From: Cedecea davisae DSM 4568
Lineage (GTDB): Bacteria > Pseudomonadota > Gammaproteobacteria > Enterobacterales > Enterobacteriaceae
DNA length: 64,000 nt
Assembly (NCBI RefSeq): GCF_000412335.2
Contig: NZ_KE161030.1
Span: 2,704,526-2,768,525 of the forward strand
Direction of reading: 5' to 3'
The notes below the pieces were generated by a model that worked only from the letters and a program-made list of their open reading frames with translations, was not told the DNA's origin and ran no database searches. The position numbers and the translations under genes are program-made. Positions within the stretch are counted from its first letter, which is position 1. Each line of letters starts with the position of its first letter. Shown in pieces: positions 1 through 8,989 of the stretch.

Positions 1-81
1 AAGGTATTTAGCCACAGCCTCCGCGCGAGGTAAATGGTGGCCATAAGAATATTTAACCATAAGTTTTTCCAATGACAGCAT
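1..81 (-). CDS. Possible start of an unidentified gene, cut by the window edge
   Basis: An open frame on the minus strand starts at ATG 81, or at ATG 60 in the same frame, and runs off the left edge without a stop. The 27 visible residues read MLSLEKL, then MVKYSYGHH, then LPRAEAVAKYL. I do not recognise the family. The end of the stretch could be the start of a helix-turn-helix, but that is a guess. Shine-Dalgarno signals are weak at both candidate starts. It would be transcribed away from ftnA. Confidence 0.3.
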   Translation of the reverse strand, partial: MLSLEKLMVKYSYGHHLPRAEAVAKYL

Positions 82-326
82 AGACTTACACTTAGCGTGG
101 TTACTTTTTTTAACGTTAAATATTGCAGAGAAAATAAAATTTCAGAGCAAATAAACAGTAAAAACGAAACACGATTAATTCTCATTATTAATTCATTTCT
201 TCACAAATAAAATAATAGTAACAACCATTCTCATTACACTAATATAATTAACAATTCCTTTGCATTCGTAAAAATAAATAATTAAAGTAGCGCCATTAAC
301 GCCCCCCACAATTTATGGAGCCTGTG
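82..326. other. AT-rich upstream region of ftnA with possible Fur-like sites
   Basis: No gene is visible here. The stretch is very AT-rich. It holds ATTCTCATTATTAATT near 178-193 and CATTCTCATTACACT near 226-240, which loosely resemble Fur half-sites. In E. coli ftnA is activated by Fur bound well upstream, so such sites would make sense, but the match here is weak and the assignment is inference. Confidence 0.3.
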
Positions 327-824
327 ATGCTGAAGACGGAAATGATCGAAAAACTGAACGAGCAGATGAACCTCGAACTCTACTCCTCGCTGCTCTACCA
401 GCAGATGAGCGCCTGGTGCAGTTATCACAGCTTTGAGGGAGCGGCCGCGTTCCTGCGTCGCCATGCACAGGAAGAGATGGAACATATGCAGCGCCTGTTC
501 GCATATTTAAGCGACACCGGAAATATGCCGCGCATTAACGCCATTGCGTCTCCATATTTAGAGTACGCCTCTCTTGATGAGTTATTTAAAGCGACTTACG
601 AACACGAGCAGTTAATTACTCGTCAGATTAATGAGCTGACCCACTCAGCGATGATCTCCCAGGATTACCCAACCTTTAATTTCCTGCAGTGGTATGTTGC
701 CGAGCAGCATGAAGAAGAGAAGCTGTTTAAATCCGTACTGGATAAACTCAGCCTGGTGGGCAAAAGCGGTGAAGGCCTGTACTTCATCGACAAAGAGCTG
801 GCAACCCTGGACACCCAGGCTTAA
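327..824 (+). CDS. ftnA: Non-haem ferritin FtnA
   Basis: Cytoplasmic iron storage protein that oxidises Fe(II) at a di-iron centre and stores it as mineral in a 24-mer shell. The product is 165 residues, the same length as E. coli FtnA, and nearly colinear with it ([15 protein letters not shown] at the start, [13 protein letters not shown] at the end). Ferroxidase ligands are visible in NLELYSS (Glu17), QEEMEHM (Glu50, His53) and EQHEEEK. An in-frame ATG lies four codons upstream at 315, but the start at 327 has GGAG at the right distance and gives the family length. It is a single-gene unit with a terminator at its end. In E. coli yecH and tyrP separate ftnA from yecA; here they are absent. 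Confidence 0.97.
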   Translation: MLKTEMIEKLNEQMNLELYSSLLYQQMSAWCSYHSFEGAAAFLRRHAQEEMEHMQRLFAYLSDTGNMPRINAIASPYLEYASLDELFKATYEHEQLITRQINELTHSAMISQDYPTFNFLQWYVAEQHEEEKLFKSVLDKLSLVGKSGEGLYFIDKELATLDTQA

Positions 825-838
825 TTGTCGCTGTTACT

Positions 839-870
839 CAGCAGGCCACTGCGGCCTGCTGATGTTTTAT
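839..870. terminator. Hairpin between ftnA and yecA
   Basis: A nine-base perfect stem (CAGCAGGCC with GGCCTGCTG) and a five-base loop are followed by ATGTTTTAT. It lies between the convergent ends of ftnA and yecA and probably terminates ftnA, possibly both genes. Confidence 0.7.
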
Positions 871-871
871 C

Positions 872-1447
872 TTAGTGTAACGCCCCGCCGTCGCGCTGGC
901 TGTGCCAGTAGCCGTACAGTTCCAATGCAGCCGGTTTAATCGCTTCGATACTCGCCCAGAATGCCTCCGGCGACAGCGTGTCAAACTTCTCCAGATTCTC
1001 TTCAAGACCATGTAAAGCAATGGCTTCAAGCGCAGGTTGCAGCGCTGCCGGGAGCGCAGGCCACTGTTCCAGAGCAACGCCGCGCATATAGCCGTAGCAC
1101 CACTCCTCAACGATGGTAATTTCACGCCCATCCACTTCGTCGGTGCCAAACAGCGGCTCAAACTGCTCGGGATACCCGGCAAGACGCTCGGCAATATCGT
1201 TCATATGCTGGAATACCAGCACGTTAAAACGGGTTAACTCGTCGGCATTTTCCCACTCTGGCTCGGCATCGCCTCCCCATACTGCTCTCAGCACGGTTGC
1301 TGGCTCGGTCACTTTCGGGCCGGACAGGATGGCCGTCAGCAGCCCGTCCAGCTCGGCCACATCGATGACGGAATGGGTGGTCCCGTACTTCATCAGCACA
1401 TCGTCAAGCCATACAATTTCGTCTTCGTTTAACGGTCCCTGGGTCAT
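872..1447 (-). CDS. yecA: UPF0149 family protein YecA, without the C-terminal SEC-C zinc motif
   Basis: Function is not established. The 191 residues match the N-terminal and central parts of E. coli YecA (GPLNEDEIVWLDD, DVAELDGLLTA, EEWCYGYMRGVAL). E. coli YecA is about 221 residues and ends in a SEC-C motif (CPCGSGKK type) that binds zinc. Here the protein stops at WHSQRDGGALH and the following bases encode no cysteine cluster in any frame, so the motif is absent rather than frameshifted. The family member YgfB also lacks it. Position upstream of the Leu-Cys-Gly tRNA array agrees with the E. coli order once the inserted genes are discounted. Confidence 0.9.
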   Translation of the reverse strand: MTQGPLNEDEIVWLDDVLMKYGTTHSVIDVAELDGLLTAILSGPKVTEPATVLRAVWGGDAEPEWENADELTRFNVLVFQHMNDIAERLAGYPEQFEPLFGTDEVDGREITIVEEWCYGYMRGVALEQWPALPAALQPALEAIALHGLEENLEKFDTLSPEAFWASIEAIKPAALELYGYWHSQRDGGALH

Positions 1448-1528
1448 ATGCTGGCTCCTCTGCGTAGCTCTTTTTAATAAAATGAGATGTATTCTACCCG
1501 CTCCGGGGCCTAAATGATTGCCGTGCTT

Positions 1529-1672
1529 TCACTCCGGCGATAAACAGTCCATCAGCATGGCTTTATTTATCTGCTCCGGGGTCGCAGCATACAGCTTTTA
1601 CGAGATTCCGGCAGGAATAACCTGGTCATCGCCCGCAGCAATCACCAAAAGCTTACCCCCGTAGCCAGAATG
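1529..1672 (-). pseudogene. Relic of an alpha/beta hydrolase gene
   Basis: On the minus strand one frame reads GKLLVIAAGDDQVIPAGIS, a stop, then KLYAATPEQINKAML. The GDDQVIP stretch with following helix is typical of the acid-residue region near the C-terminus of alpha/beta hydrolases. There is an internal stop and no start or N-terminal part, so this is a decayed fragment. From 1673 to 1939 I see only AT-rich sequence before the SGNH gene and no other gene. Confidence 0.4.
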
Positions 1673-1939
1673 AAGTTTAGTGTTAATTGTAGAATGACAT
1701 TTATTCCTGTAAGCAGAAACACTTGCAATTAGAGAATAAAAAACAGGCAGTAGGCACAAAAATATAATGGGAAAGGCGCGCCTGGGGAATTTGCTTTTGC
1801 CACAGCATAATTGCGGTGAGATAATGCCAACCTTAAGTACAAAGTCACTCCATAAAAACCTTGCGCTATCTGGTAATTAATAACGTTACTGTCACGTAAT
1901 GTTAGTAATTTATTGATTCATCTCTGGGAGTTTTAAAAC

Positions 1940-2599
1940 GTGAATACATTACTTGCCGGCGTCACGTTGCTTATTTTGGGCGACAGTCATGTCGCCTTTA
2001 AGGATTCTCTGCTTTCTGTTTTACCCGAAGCCTATGAAAGCATGGGGGCAAAAGTTGTTACCTATGGCGTTTGTTCTTCAAGCCCGGCGGGTTGGGTAAA
2101 AGGCCCGAAAGACACCGGCTGCGGCGGCGTAGTCAGAAACGGCACCGGCCCGATAGCCGACCCTTCTGCCGCCACATTTCCCTTCCCGGACGTCGCCAGC
2201 CTGATTGATAAATGGCAGCCGACGGCGGTGATGTTTATCTACGGCGACACCATTGGCAGCTACACCGCAGACCCTTTCCCTGCCGAGTGGATTGAAAACC
2301 AGGTGAAACCCGTAGCCGCGCTGGCCGGAGCCAAAACAAAATGCCTGTGGGTGGGGCCGACATGGGGCACGTTTAACCCACGCTACGGTAAAACCGAAGA
2401 AACCACCAAACGCATCACCGGTTTCCTGTCATCCCACGTTCAGCCCTGCACCTACATCGACAGCACGTCGTTTATGCAAAATAAAGCGGTTGAAACCGTA
2501 GATGGCCTTCACCTGACGCCTAAAAGCTACAAAGCCTGGGGCGCTGGGATTGTGGACGCGACTTTGCCGCTACTAAGCGGGAACGGGAGTAAGAGCTGA
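1940..2599 (+). CDS. SGNH/GDSL-type hydrolase domain protein
   Basis: A 219-residue protein with the SGNH hydrolase blocks: LILGDSH at residues 11-17 (block I serine) and DGLHLTP near 193-199 (block V Asp-x-x-His). Four cysteines (near TYGVCSSSP, TGCGGV, TKCLWV, QPCTYI) suggest disulfides and an extracytoplasmic location. The start MNTLLAGVTLLIL is short and hydrophobic, a weak signal or anchor. Such domains usually form the C-terminal half of OafA-type acyltransferases that O-acetylate envelope polysaccharides. Here it stands as a separate gene directly upstream of, and overlapping, an acyltransferase gene. The start at GTG 1940 follows CTGGGAG. Substrate unknown. Confidence 0.75.
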   Translation: MNTLLAGVTLLILGDSHVAFKDSLLSVLPEAYESMGAKVVTYGVCSSSPAGWVKGPKDTGCGGVVRNGTGPIADPSAATFPFPDVASLIDKWQPTAVMFIYGDTIGSYTADPFPAEWIENQVKPVAALAGAKTKCLWVGPTWGTFNPRYGKTEETTKRITGFLSSHVQPCTYIDSTSFMQNKAVETVDGLHLTPKSYKAWGAGIVDATLPLLSGNGSKS

Positions 2600-3609
2600 T
2601 TACTCAACGTCGACACGATATTGACGGGCTGCGCGGGCTGGCCGTGCTGCTGGTGATGTTTTTCCATGCCGGATGGATTTCAGGCGGTTTTGTTGGGGTA
2701 GATGTTTTTTGCGTCATCTCGGGCTATTACATGAGCAAGATGGCGCTTATGCAGCAGCCTTTCGCCCCGATTAAATTCATGATCAGGCGTATACAACGCC
2801 TATTACCAGCACTGTTATGCATGGTGATAACGGTCTCAGCCCTGATGCTGTGGTGGCTATTGCCGCGGGACAGAACTGATATTGCCTCAAACGGCATGTC
2901 CGCCCTCTTTTATTTATCTAATTTTTGGGCTCATCAGAACGTCGGCTATTTTGCCGGACAGTCGCTCGCCTATCCGTTCCTGCACACCTGGTCTCTGTCG
3001 CTGGAAATGCAGTTCTACCTGCTTATCCTGCTGCTGGGTATGGCCGGAAGGCGCTGGGGCACGCTAATCGCTATCGCGGTCATCTCTTTTGCCGTCTCGC
3101 AGTCCAGCTGGAGCATGGGATATTACGGTCTGGTAGACCGACTCTGGCAGTTTGCCCTCGGCGGCATTGTTGCCTGGCTACCGCTCTCTCGCTTGTCTTC
3201 GAAGCTAAACTCGCTGTTTTACTGTATAGCGACCGCGGCTATCGTCGCCTGCGCCCTGCTGTATAACAACGCCTTTGCCAGCCCTTCGGCCTGGTCTTTA
3301 CTGCCCTGCCTGGCCGCGGCCCTGATTCTGGCGCTGCCGAACGCTTCGGCAAACAGGTTGCTGGCCACGCTCTCCCCGCTGGGGCTTATCTCTTATTCAC
3401 TCTATTTGTGGCACTGGCCGGTCATTGTCGGCGCTACCTATTTCTTTGAAAAGCAGATAACCGGCATCTTGATGGCCGCCGCACTCGTCACCTCTGTCGT
3501 GCTGGGTACCCTTAGCTACCTGCTGGTTGAGCGCAGAGCGCCGGTCAAGCTGCTGCTATCCATTAACGTGCTGGCCGCTGCCGGGCTGTTTATCGTCAGC
3601 AGTTATTGA
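2599..3609 (+). CDS. Acyltransferase-3 (OafA/YrhL-like) membrane protein, probable ATT start
   Basis: Integral membrane acyltransferase, likely moving acetyl groups onto a surface polysaccharide together with the SGNH protein before it. Family signatures are RHDIDGLRGLAVLLVMFFHA at the N-terminus, GFVGVDVFCVISGYYMSK, RRIQRLLPAL and a C-terminal series of hydrophobic helices including SYSLYLWHWPV. The first ATG/GTG/TTG in frame is GTG 2644, which would remove the conserved DIDGLRG motif. The frame stays open back to 2593, and the only plausible starts that keep the motif are CTG 2596 or ATT 2599. ATT 2599 shares one base with the TGA of the SGNH gene, which suggests translational coupling. With that start the protein has 336 residues. 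Confidence 0.75.
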   Translation: MTQRRHDIDGLRGLAVLLVMFFHAGWISGGFVGVDVFCVISGYYMSKMALMQQPFAPIKFMIRRIQRLLPALLCMVITVSALMLWWLLPRDRTDIASNGMSALFYLSNFWAHQNVGYFAGQSLAYPFLHTWSLSLEMQFYLLILLLGMAGRRWGTLIAIAVISFAVSQSSWSMGYYGLVDRLWQFALGGIVAWLPLSRLSSKLNSLFYCIATAAIVACALLYNNAFASPSAWSLLPCLAAALILALPNASANRLLATLSPLGLISYSLYLWHWPVIVGATYFFEKQITGILMAAALVTSVVLGTLSYLLVERRAPVKLLLSINVLAAAGLFIVSSY

Positions 3610-3627
3610 GAGATCCAACTAATAAAG

Positions 3628-3658
3628 GGGGAGCGTGATTTTCGGCGCTCCCTTTTTT
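3628..3658 (+). terminator. Terminator of the SGNH-acyltransferase pair
   Basis: GGGAGCG pairs with CGCTCCC across a ten-base loop and is followed by six T residues, 20 bases after the acyltransferase stop. Confidence 0.88.
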
Positions 3659-3718
3659 ATTTGCGGGAGGCCAGCGGCGGAATAGATCGAGGAAAAGCGT
3701 TAGCTAAATCGCAGGCAA

Positions 3719-3742
3719 TAAAAAACCACCCGAAGGTGGTTT
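3719..3742 (-). terminator. Terminator of the tRNA operon
   Basis: Read on the minus strand, AACCACC pairs with GGTGGTT around a TTCG tetraloop and is followed by a run of T. It lies 43 bases beyond the 3' end of the tRNA-Leu gene. Confidence 0.85.
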
Positions 3743-3784
3743 ACACGACACTGCTTATCATTGATTTTATTCTTTATATTCCCA

Positions 3785-3870
3785 TGGTACCCGGAGCGGG
3801 ACTTGAACCCGCACAGCCATAAGCCGAGGGATTTTAAATCCCTTGTGTCTACCGATTTCACCATCCGGGC
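3785..3870 (-). tRNA. leuZ: tRNA-Leu (anticodon UAA)
   Basis: An 86-nucleotide class II tRNA with an encoded CCA end. The acceptor stem is GCCCGGA with TCCGGGT, the anticodon loop is ATTTAAAAT with anticodon TAA, and there is a long variable arm. It differs from E. coli leuZ at few positions. It is the last gene of a gly-cys-leu array read leftwards. Confidence 0.96.
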
Positions 3871-3881
3871 TCGGGGAAAAT

Positions 3882-3955
3882 TGGAGGCGCGTTCCGGAGT
3901 CGAACCGGACTAGACGGATTTGCAATCCGCTACATAACCGCTTTGCTAACGCGCC
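3882..3955 (-). tRNA. cysT: tRNA-Cys (anticodon GCA)
   Basis: A 74-nucleotide tRNA gene with an encoded CCA end. The acceptor stem is GGCGCGT with ACGCGCC and the anticodon loop is ATTGCAAAT. It is essentially the same as E. coli cysT and lies in the same array. Confidence 0.97.
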
Positions 3956-4007
3956 AAAATCTCTTGCCTTTGCAGGCTGTAACAGACAAATATCTATTAC
4001 TTAAATC

Positions 4008-4083
<76 letters not shown>

Positions 4084-4250
4084 AATTTGTACAAGTGACT
4101 GTTGGTGGCCGTTAAGCTAATCACTTGATTTTGTTATCATCCGGCAAGCCGTGCTGCCGTTCGATGCGATGCATTCTACTTACCTGACGCAATGAGTCAA
4201 TGAAATTTTCTAACACCGCGAATCGTTTGCTGAATTTTGCGCCGGATAGA

Positions 4251-4799
4251 TCACGGTTCGAGCAAATCGCCGCGTGCGGCAGCAAGATATTGGAACATTG
4301 ACCAGAAAGTTAGCACAGCCGCGATGAAGAAAAGCGCGATCCCGATGTACTCGATCCACATGTTCGGATGCCACAGCATACCGATCAGCGCCAGCATCTG
4401 CGCCATGGTTTTCGTTTTACCTATCCATGAGACGGCAACCCGGCTACGTTTGCCGATTTCAGCCATCCATTCACGCAGCGCGGAGATAATAATCTCGCGG
4501 GCGATCATCGTTGCCGCAGGCAGGGTCACCCACCAGGCATGATAGTGCTCAGCCACCAGCACCAGGGCCACCACAACCATGACTTTATCCGCCACCGGGT
4601 CGAGGAACGCGCCGAAGCGGGTGCTCTGGTTCCAGCGCCGCGCCAGGAAACCGTCAAACCAGTCGGTAATCGCCGCCAGCCAGAAGATAAAGGCGCATAG
4701 GAAAGGGGCCCAAGTGAACGGCAGATAAAATGCCAGCACAAAGAATGGGATAAGGATGACACGAAACAGCGTGAGCAGTGTTGGGATATTGAATCGCAT
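4251..4799 (-). CDS. pgsA: CDP-diacylglycerol-glycerol-3-phosphate 3-phosphatidyltransferase
   Basis: Inner-membrane enzyme of acidic phospholipid synthesis. It joins CDP-diacylglycerol and glycerol-3-phosphate to make phosphatidylglycerophosphate. The product is 182 residues, as in E. coli, with the CDP-alcohol phosphotransferase motif DGFLARRW followed by [10 protein letters not shown] at about residues 49-72, and several hydrophobic helices. The start [14 protein letters not shown] aligns with E. coli PgsA. It follows uvrC on the same strand after 57 bases and probably belongs to the uvrY-uvrC-pgsA transcription unit. Confidence 0.97.
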   Translation of the reverse strand: MRFNIPTLLTLFRVILIPFFVLAFYLPFTWAPFLCAFIFWLAAITDWFDGFLARRWNQSTRFGAFLDPVADKVMVVVALVLVAEHYHAWWVTLPAATMIAREIIISALREWMAEIGKRSRVAVSWIGKTKTMAQMLALIGMLWHPNMWIEYIGIALFFIAAVLTFWSMFQYLAAARGDLLEP

Positions 4800-4856
4800 A
4801 GTGCCGGTTAACTATCTGTCATAAGTGGAAATTGTCTCTATGTTGCTACAGAGGCC

Positions 4857-6689
4857 CTAATGTTTCAACGAGTAGTAGATCTTTTCTGCCAATGCCTGCG
4901 AGATCCCCGGCACTTTTGCTATTTCCTCTATCGATGCATTGATTAACGGTTGCAATCCGCCCATATACTTTAGCAGGGTCTGGCGGCGCTTAGGCCCAAT
5001 GCCCTCGATAGTCTCCAGCGAACTGGTACTTTTCACTTTGGCGCGTTTTTTACGGTGCCCGGAGATAGCATGGTCGTGTGAGTCATCGCGGATATGTTGA
5101 ATAACGTGCAGCGCCGGTGAATCCGGCGGCAGAGCGAAGCCCTCACCTTCCGGCTCAAGGAACAGCGTCTCCAGCCCTGCCTTGCGGTCGCTGCCTTTTG
5201 CCACACCGAGCAATAAAGGATGATGCTTGTCCCATGGCACGTCCAGCTCGGCAAATACCGCCTTCGCCTGCCCCAGCTGCCCTTTCCCGCCGTCGATCAA
5301 AATCACATCCGGGATTTTACTTTCCTCGATGGCTTTACCGTAGCGACGGCGCAGTACCTGATTCATCGCCGCATAGTCATCCCCCGGCGTAATGCCGGTG
5401 ATATTGTAGCGACGGTATTCCGAACGCAGCGGTCCGTTGGTATCGAACACCACGCAGGAGGCAACGGTTTGCTCGCCCATCGTATGGCTGATGTCAAAAC
5501 ACTCCATCCGCTTCACTTCCGGCAGCTTCAGCACTTCCGCCAGCGCTTTCAGGCGCTGATGAATGGTGGACTGCTGGGACAGTTTCGTCACCAGCGCCGT
5601 TGCTGCGTTGGTACGAGCCAGCTTCAGGTAACGGGCGCGGTCGCCGCGCGGTTTCGTCTGCACGTTAACTTTGCGCCCGGCTAATTCACTCAGAGAATCC
5701 GCCAGCAGCGATTTATCCGCCAGGGCAAAATCGAGCAGGATCTCGCCCGGCAAGGTTCGCATCTGGCTGCCCTGCAAATAAAACTGCCCGACAAAGGTTT
5801 CCACCACTTCGTTGAGTTCGGTTCCGGCCGGAACCTTCGGGAAGTAGCTGCGGCTCCCCAGCACTTTCCCCTGGCGGATAAACAGGACATGAACACAGGC
5901 CATCCCCGCATCGAACGATACGCCGATAACATCGAGATCGTCACCGGTATTCGAAACAAACTGTTTCTCGGTAATGCGCCGCACGGCCTGGATCTGATCG
6001 CGGATCCTTGCGGCCTCTTCGAAAGCCAGGTTCTGGCTTGCCTGCTCCATTCGGCCTATCAGCTGCGTCAACACCTGGTCGTCTTTACCGGCCAGGAACA
6101 GGCGCACGTAATCAACCTGCTGGGCGTACTCTTCTTCGCTGACCAGGCCCGCCACACAAGGGCCGAGGCAGCGGCCAATTTGGTACTGAAGGCACGGGCG
6201 CGAACGGTTGCGGTAAACGCTGTTTTCACACTGACGAATCGGGAAGACTTTTTGCAGCAGCGCAAGCGTCTCGCGCACCGCGTAGCCGTTAGGGAAAGGG
6301 CCAAAATACTCACCCTTCGCGTGTTTTGCCCCACGGTGCATAGCAAGCCGCGGGTGGCTATCGCCGCTCAGGAAGATAAAGGGGTAAGACTTATCGTCAC
6401 GCAGCAGCACGTTATAGCGCGGCTGGTAGAGCTTGATGTAGTTGTGCTCCAGCAGCAGCGCTTCGGTTTCGGTGTGGGTAACGGTCACGTCGATATGCTG
6501 GATCAGCGCCACCAGCGCCTCGGTTTTGCGGCTTGCCAGATTAGTGCGGAAGTAGCTCGACAGACGTTTTTTCAGGTCTTTGGCTTTGCCGACGTAGATA
6601 ACGGTGCCGCCGGCATCGTACATACGGTAGACGCCGGGCTTGCTGGTTACCGTCTTAAGAAAAGCCCGGGAATCAAAGGTTTCACTCAC
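4857..6689 (-). CDS. uvrC: UvrABC nucleotide excision repair endonuclease subunit C
   Basis: Makes both incisions around a DNA lesion held by UvrB. The 610-residue length equals E. coli UvrC. An N-terminal GIY-YIG nuclease domain ([20 protein letters not shown], residues 18-37) makes the 3' cut. A UVR domain for UvrB contact ([14 protein letters not shown]) follows. The RNase H-like domain ([20 protein letters not shown]) makes the 5' cut, and there is a C-terminal helix-hairpin-helix pair. Its start overlaps the end of uvrY by eight bases, which points to translational coupling. Confidence 0.98.
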   Translation of the reverse strand: MSETFDSRAFLKTVTSKPGVYRMYDAGGTVIYVGKAKDLKKRLSSYFRTNLASRKTEALVALIQHIDVTVTHTETEALLLEHNYIKLYQPRYNVLLRDDKSYPFIFLSGDSHPRLAMHRGAKHAKGEYFGPFPNGYAVRETLALLQKVFPIRQCENSVYRNRSRPCLQYQIGRCLGPCVAGLVSEEEYAQQVDYVRLFLAGKDDQVLTQLIGRMEQASQNLAFEEAARIRDQIQAVRRITEKQFVSNTGDDLDVIGVSFDAGMACVHVLFIRQGKVLGSRSYFPKVPAGTELNEVVETFVGQFYLQGSQMRTLPGEILLDFALADKSLLADSLSELAGRKVNVQTKPRGDRARYLKLARTNAATALVTKLSQQSTIHQRLKALAEVLKLPEVKRMECFDISHTMGEQTVASCVVFDTNGPLRSEYRRYNITGITPGDDYAAMNQVLRRRYGKAIEESKIPDVILIDGGKGQLGQAKAVFAELDVPWDKHHPLLLGVAKGSDRKAGLETLFLEPEGEGFALPPDSPALHVIQHIRDDSHDHAISGHRKKRAKVKSTSSLETIEGIGPKRRQTLLKYMGGLQPLINASIEEIAKVPGISQALAEKIYYSLKH

Positions 6690-7338
6690 TACTGATTAAC
6701 GTCTCCGCGTTGAATAGCCCGTGGCGAATCGCAAGGTGAGTCAGTTCCACATCGCCGCTGATATTCAATTTACTAAACATCCTGTAGCGGTAGCTGTTCA
6801 CCGTTTTCGGGCTGAGATTAAGCTGCTCAGAGATCTCATTGACCTTCTGGCCTTTGGTTATCATCAGCATAATCTGTAATTCACGCTCAGACAAACTGGC
6901 AAACGGGGATTCAGCCTCTGGCTCAATCTGGCTCAGGGCCATCTGCTGCGCGATATCGGAGGCGATGTAGCGCTGCCCCGCATTAACCGAGCGAATAGCG
7001 TTCACCACATCCTGCGGTGCCGCTCCTTTACTCAAATAACCGGCCGCGCCCGCCTGCATCACTTTGGCAGGTAATGGGTTTTCGGTATGGATAGTCAACA
7101 TGATAACTTTGATATCTGAAGAGTAACGCGCAATTTTGCGGGTGGCTTCCAGGCCGCCGATGCCCGGCATATTCATATCCATTAAGACAACATCGACCGG
7201 ATTGCTGCGGCACCATTTGATGGCATCCTCGCCGCAGTTCACTTCACCCGAGACTTTGATGCCCTTAATCTCTTCAAGAATGCGTCGTATCCCTGCGCGC
7301 ACCAGTTCGTGGTCATCAACAAGAAGAACGTTGATCAA
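6682..7338 (-). CDS. uvrY: Response regulator UvrY of the BarA/UvrY system
   Basis: DNA-binding response regulator (FixJ/NarL family) that responds to the kinase BarA and activates the CsrB/CsrC small RNAs. The 218 residues contain a receiver domain with acidic residues in LLVDDHE, the phosphorylatable Asp54 in VLMDMNMPG and a switch lysine in YLSKGAAP. The C-terminal LuxR-type helix-turn-helix is [18 protein letters not shown] followed by [19 protein letters not shown]. It is the first gene of the uvrY-uvrC unit. Confidence 0.98.
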   Translation of the reverse strand: MINVLLVDDHELVRAGIRRILEEIKGIKVSGEVNCGEDAIKWCRSNPVDVVLMDMNMPGIGGLEATRKIARYSSDIKVIMLTIHTENPLPAKVMQAGAAGYLSKGAAPQDVVNAIRSVNAGQRYIASDIAQQMALSQIEPEAESPFASLSERELQIMLMITKGQKVNEISEQLNLSPKTVNSYRYRMFSKLNISGDVELTHLAIRHGLFNAETLISSE

Positions 7339-7821
7339 AGGACTATTCTCCAGAAGGGGATAACGCTGCTGATAGCTAATTGAGGCATATATTAGCTTTT
7401 TTCAGGCCACATTAAAATCCAAATTGCAGCCAGCAACATTTTGCTAACCACACAGAGAATATATCTTTACTTTCGATGGCACTTCTGTGGCATGCGTCAA
7501 CTTTCTTCACACCCTGATGACAGCCTATTACCCGACAATAAAACACAGCTTATTATCCCAATTGGGCACGAGGGAGAATAATCCTCTTATTCTCCTGCCT
7601 TATTTAACACTGGTTAAACGGCAGCAAAACAATTTGTTTTTTTATATAAAAATGAGCACGACCAATAAGCAACAGCGCTTCATTGTTTATTACCATAAAC
7701 ACCGAACGCTTTCCCCTGCCTTAACATGAATAACTTTGCCAAAGCTTATGCTATACTCCGCCGCCGTATGAATATCACTGTGCATAATGGCAGCGAACTA
7801 ACTAAGCATTGAGGAAAGTAA
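7339..7821. other. Intergenic region between uvrY and yecF
   Basis: The divergent genes uvrY and yecF are separated by 480 AT-rich bases that must hold both promoters. An 80-codon open frame at 7487-7729 has no family resemblance, no clear ribosome binding site and low-complexity content, so I do not call it a gene. Apart from the extended -10 element near yecF I see no defined site. Confidence 0.5.
7749..7757 (+). promoter_or_regulatory. Probable extended -10 promoter of yecF
   Basis: TGCTATACT fits an extended -10 element (TGn followed by a TATAAT-like hexamer) and lies 65 bases before the yecF start. No good -35 hexamer is visible at 16-18 bases upstream. Confidence 0.45.
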
Positions 7822-8046
7822 ATGAGCACTCCTGATTTTTCCACAGCCGAAAACACCAGCGAACTGGCGCAAGAAGTTGCCTGTATGAAAACGCTGTTAA
7901 CCCTGATGCTTCAGGCTATGGGCCAGGCTGATGCGGGCCGAGTTATCCTGAAAATGGAAAAGCAAATCGCTCAACTGGAAGACCAAACTCAGGCTGAGGT
8001 ATTCACTAATACCGTTAAGCAAATTAAACAGGCTTACCGTCAATAA
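7822..8046 (+). CDS. yecF: DUF2594 family protein YecF
   Basis: A small cytoplasmic protein of 74 residues, the same length as E. coli YecF, with no known function. It is acidic and largely alpha-helical ([20 protein letters not shown], then [17 protein letters not shown]). GAGGAAAG precedes the ATG by a normal spacing. It lies between uvrY and sdiA as in E. coli and converges on sdiA. Confidence 0.93.
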   Translation: MSTPDFSTAENTSELAQEVACMKTLLTLMLQAMGQADAGRVILKMEKQIAQLEDQTQAEVFTNTVKQIKQAYRQ

Positions 8047-8113
8047 GCCGGGGGCGGCTGGCAAGTAGCGTTTCGCCAGCCGTCAGCGCCTGACGCACAC
8101 TGCTGTATTGTGC

Positions 8114-8836
8114 TTAGATAATCCCCATCGCCGCCGCATAACACGCAATCTGCGTTTTGTTAGGGGCATTAAATTTCTTCTGCATATTCTTCTGGTGGAA
8201 ATTCACCGTATTCTCAGAAATAGACAAAATAATAGCGATTTCCGCCGAGGTTTTTCCTTCCCCCGTCCATTGCAAAATCTCACGTTCGCGCTTGCTAAGC
8301 TTCATTTCCAGCATTTCCAGCGCCGGATCTTCCAGGCGAGCCATGGTGGATAAACTCAGTTCCGCCAGGTAATTAAGACGCAATCCAAGTTCATCATCCG
8401 GCATTAGCTCTGAGCGAATCGACGTCCGTGACACGGAGAAGAAGCCTGCTGCGCGGTTAGGCGCCATCACGCAAAGCGATCGGCCAGAAGCCAGCCCGTG
8501 GTCGCGTGCGGCGTCCCAAAGGTCTCTGGCATCGGCAAATAATGTGTCACTCCAGATTATTTCCCCGCGTATAAAGCTAGCCTGTTTAAGCACCGGATCG
8601 ACGGCGAAATAATTTTCGCTGACATAACAATCCAGCCATTTTTGCGGATAAGAACTTTGCAGCGATAATTTAGGCCGGGTAAAAGGCACCGGGTGCCGGA
8701 CACACAGTGAAAAATAATCAAACTCAAGCTGCTGAGTTTGTCGTTGAACTAAAGTTTGTAATTCGCTGGCTTGAGTAATTGACAGGAATTGCTCGAGCAT
8801 ATCCCGTCGCCAGCTAAAAAAGTCGCGATCCAGCAT
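8114..8836 (-). CDS. sdiA: LuxR-type quorum-sensing regulator SdiA
   Basis: Transcription factor that binds N-acyl-homoserine lactones made by other species; its host family usually lacks a LuxI synthase and none is seen here. From the ATG at 8836 the protein is 240 residues, as in E. coli, starting MLDRDFFSWRRDMLEQF. The autoinducer domain is at about residues 20-165 (DYFSLCVRHPVPFTRPK resembles E. coli SdiA). The C-terminal LuxR helix-turn-helix (LSKREREILQWTGEGKTSAE and ISENTVNFHQKN) is highly conserved. Two earlier in-frame starts (8899 and 8875) would add 13-21 residues with no homology. No start has a strong Shine-Dalgarno sequence, so the N-terminus is uncertain. Confidence 0.95.
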   Translation of the reverse strand: MLDRDFFSWRRDMLEQFLSITQASELQTLVQRQTQQLEFDYFSLCVRHPVPFTRPKLSLQSSYPQKWLDCYVSENYFAVDPVLKQASFIRGEIIWSDTLFADARDLWDAARDHGLASGRSLCVMAPNRAAGFFSVSRTSIRSELMPDDELGLRLNYLAELSLSTMARLEDPALEMLEMKLSKREREILQWTGEGKTSAEIAIILSISENTVNFHQKNMQKKFNAPNKTQIACYAAAMGII

Positions 8837-8989
8837 TATATCTGGCGTGTCTCCTGGCGCTAAAAATGAATTCATTAATAGAATGTAATACGCTAACACA
8901 TTTATTAAAGTTATTGATGATATTTATTGTCTGGATCGCACAATTCTTCGGTTATAACGAATGTCAGGAAAAATTTACTGGAGCTGAGT

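Noticed and set aside
872..1447. A frameshift as the reason for the short YecA
   Set aside because: No reading frame after the stop encodes the missing cysteine motif, and a terminator follows at once.
5889..6695. A 268-codon open frame antisense to uvrC
   Set aside because: uvrC on the other strand is a clear full-length ortholog; the antisense frame is a GC-driven shadow.
7487..7729. An 80-codon plus-strand open frame between uvrY and yecF
   Set aside because: It has no ribosome binding site, an AT-rich low-complexity content and no recognisable similarity, and it lies in a promoter region.
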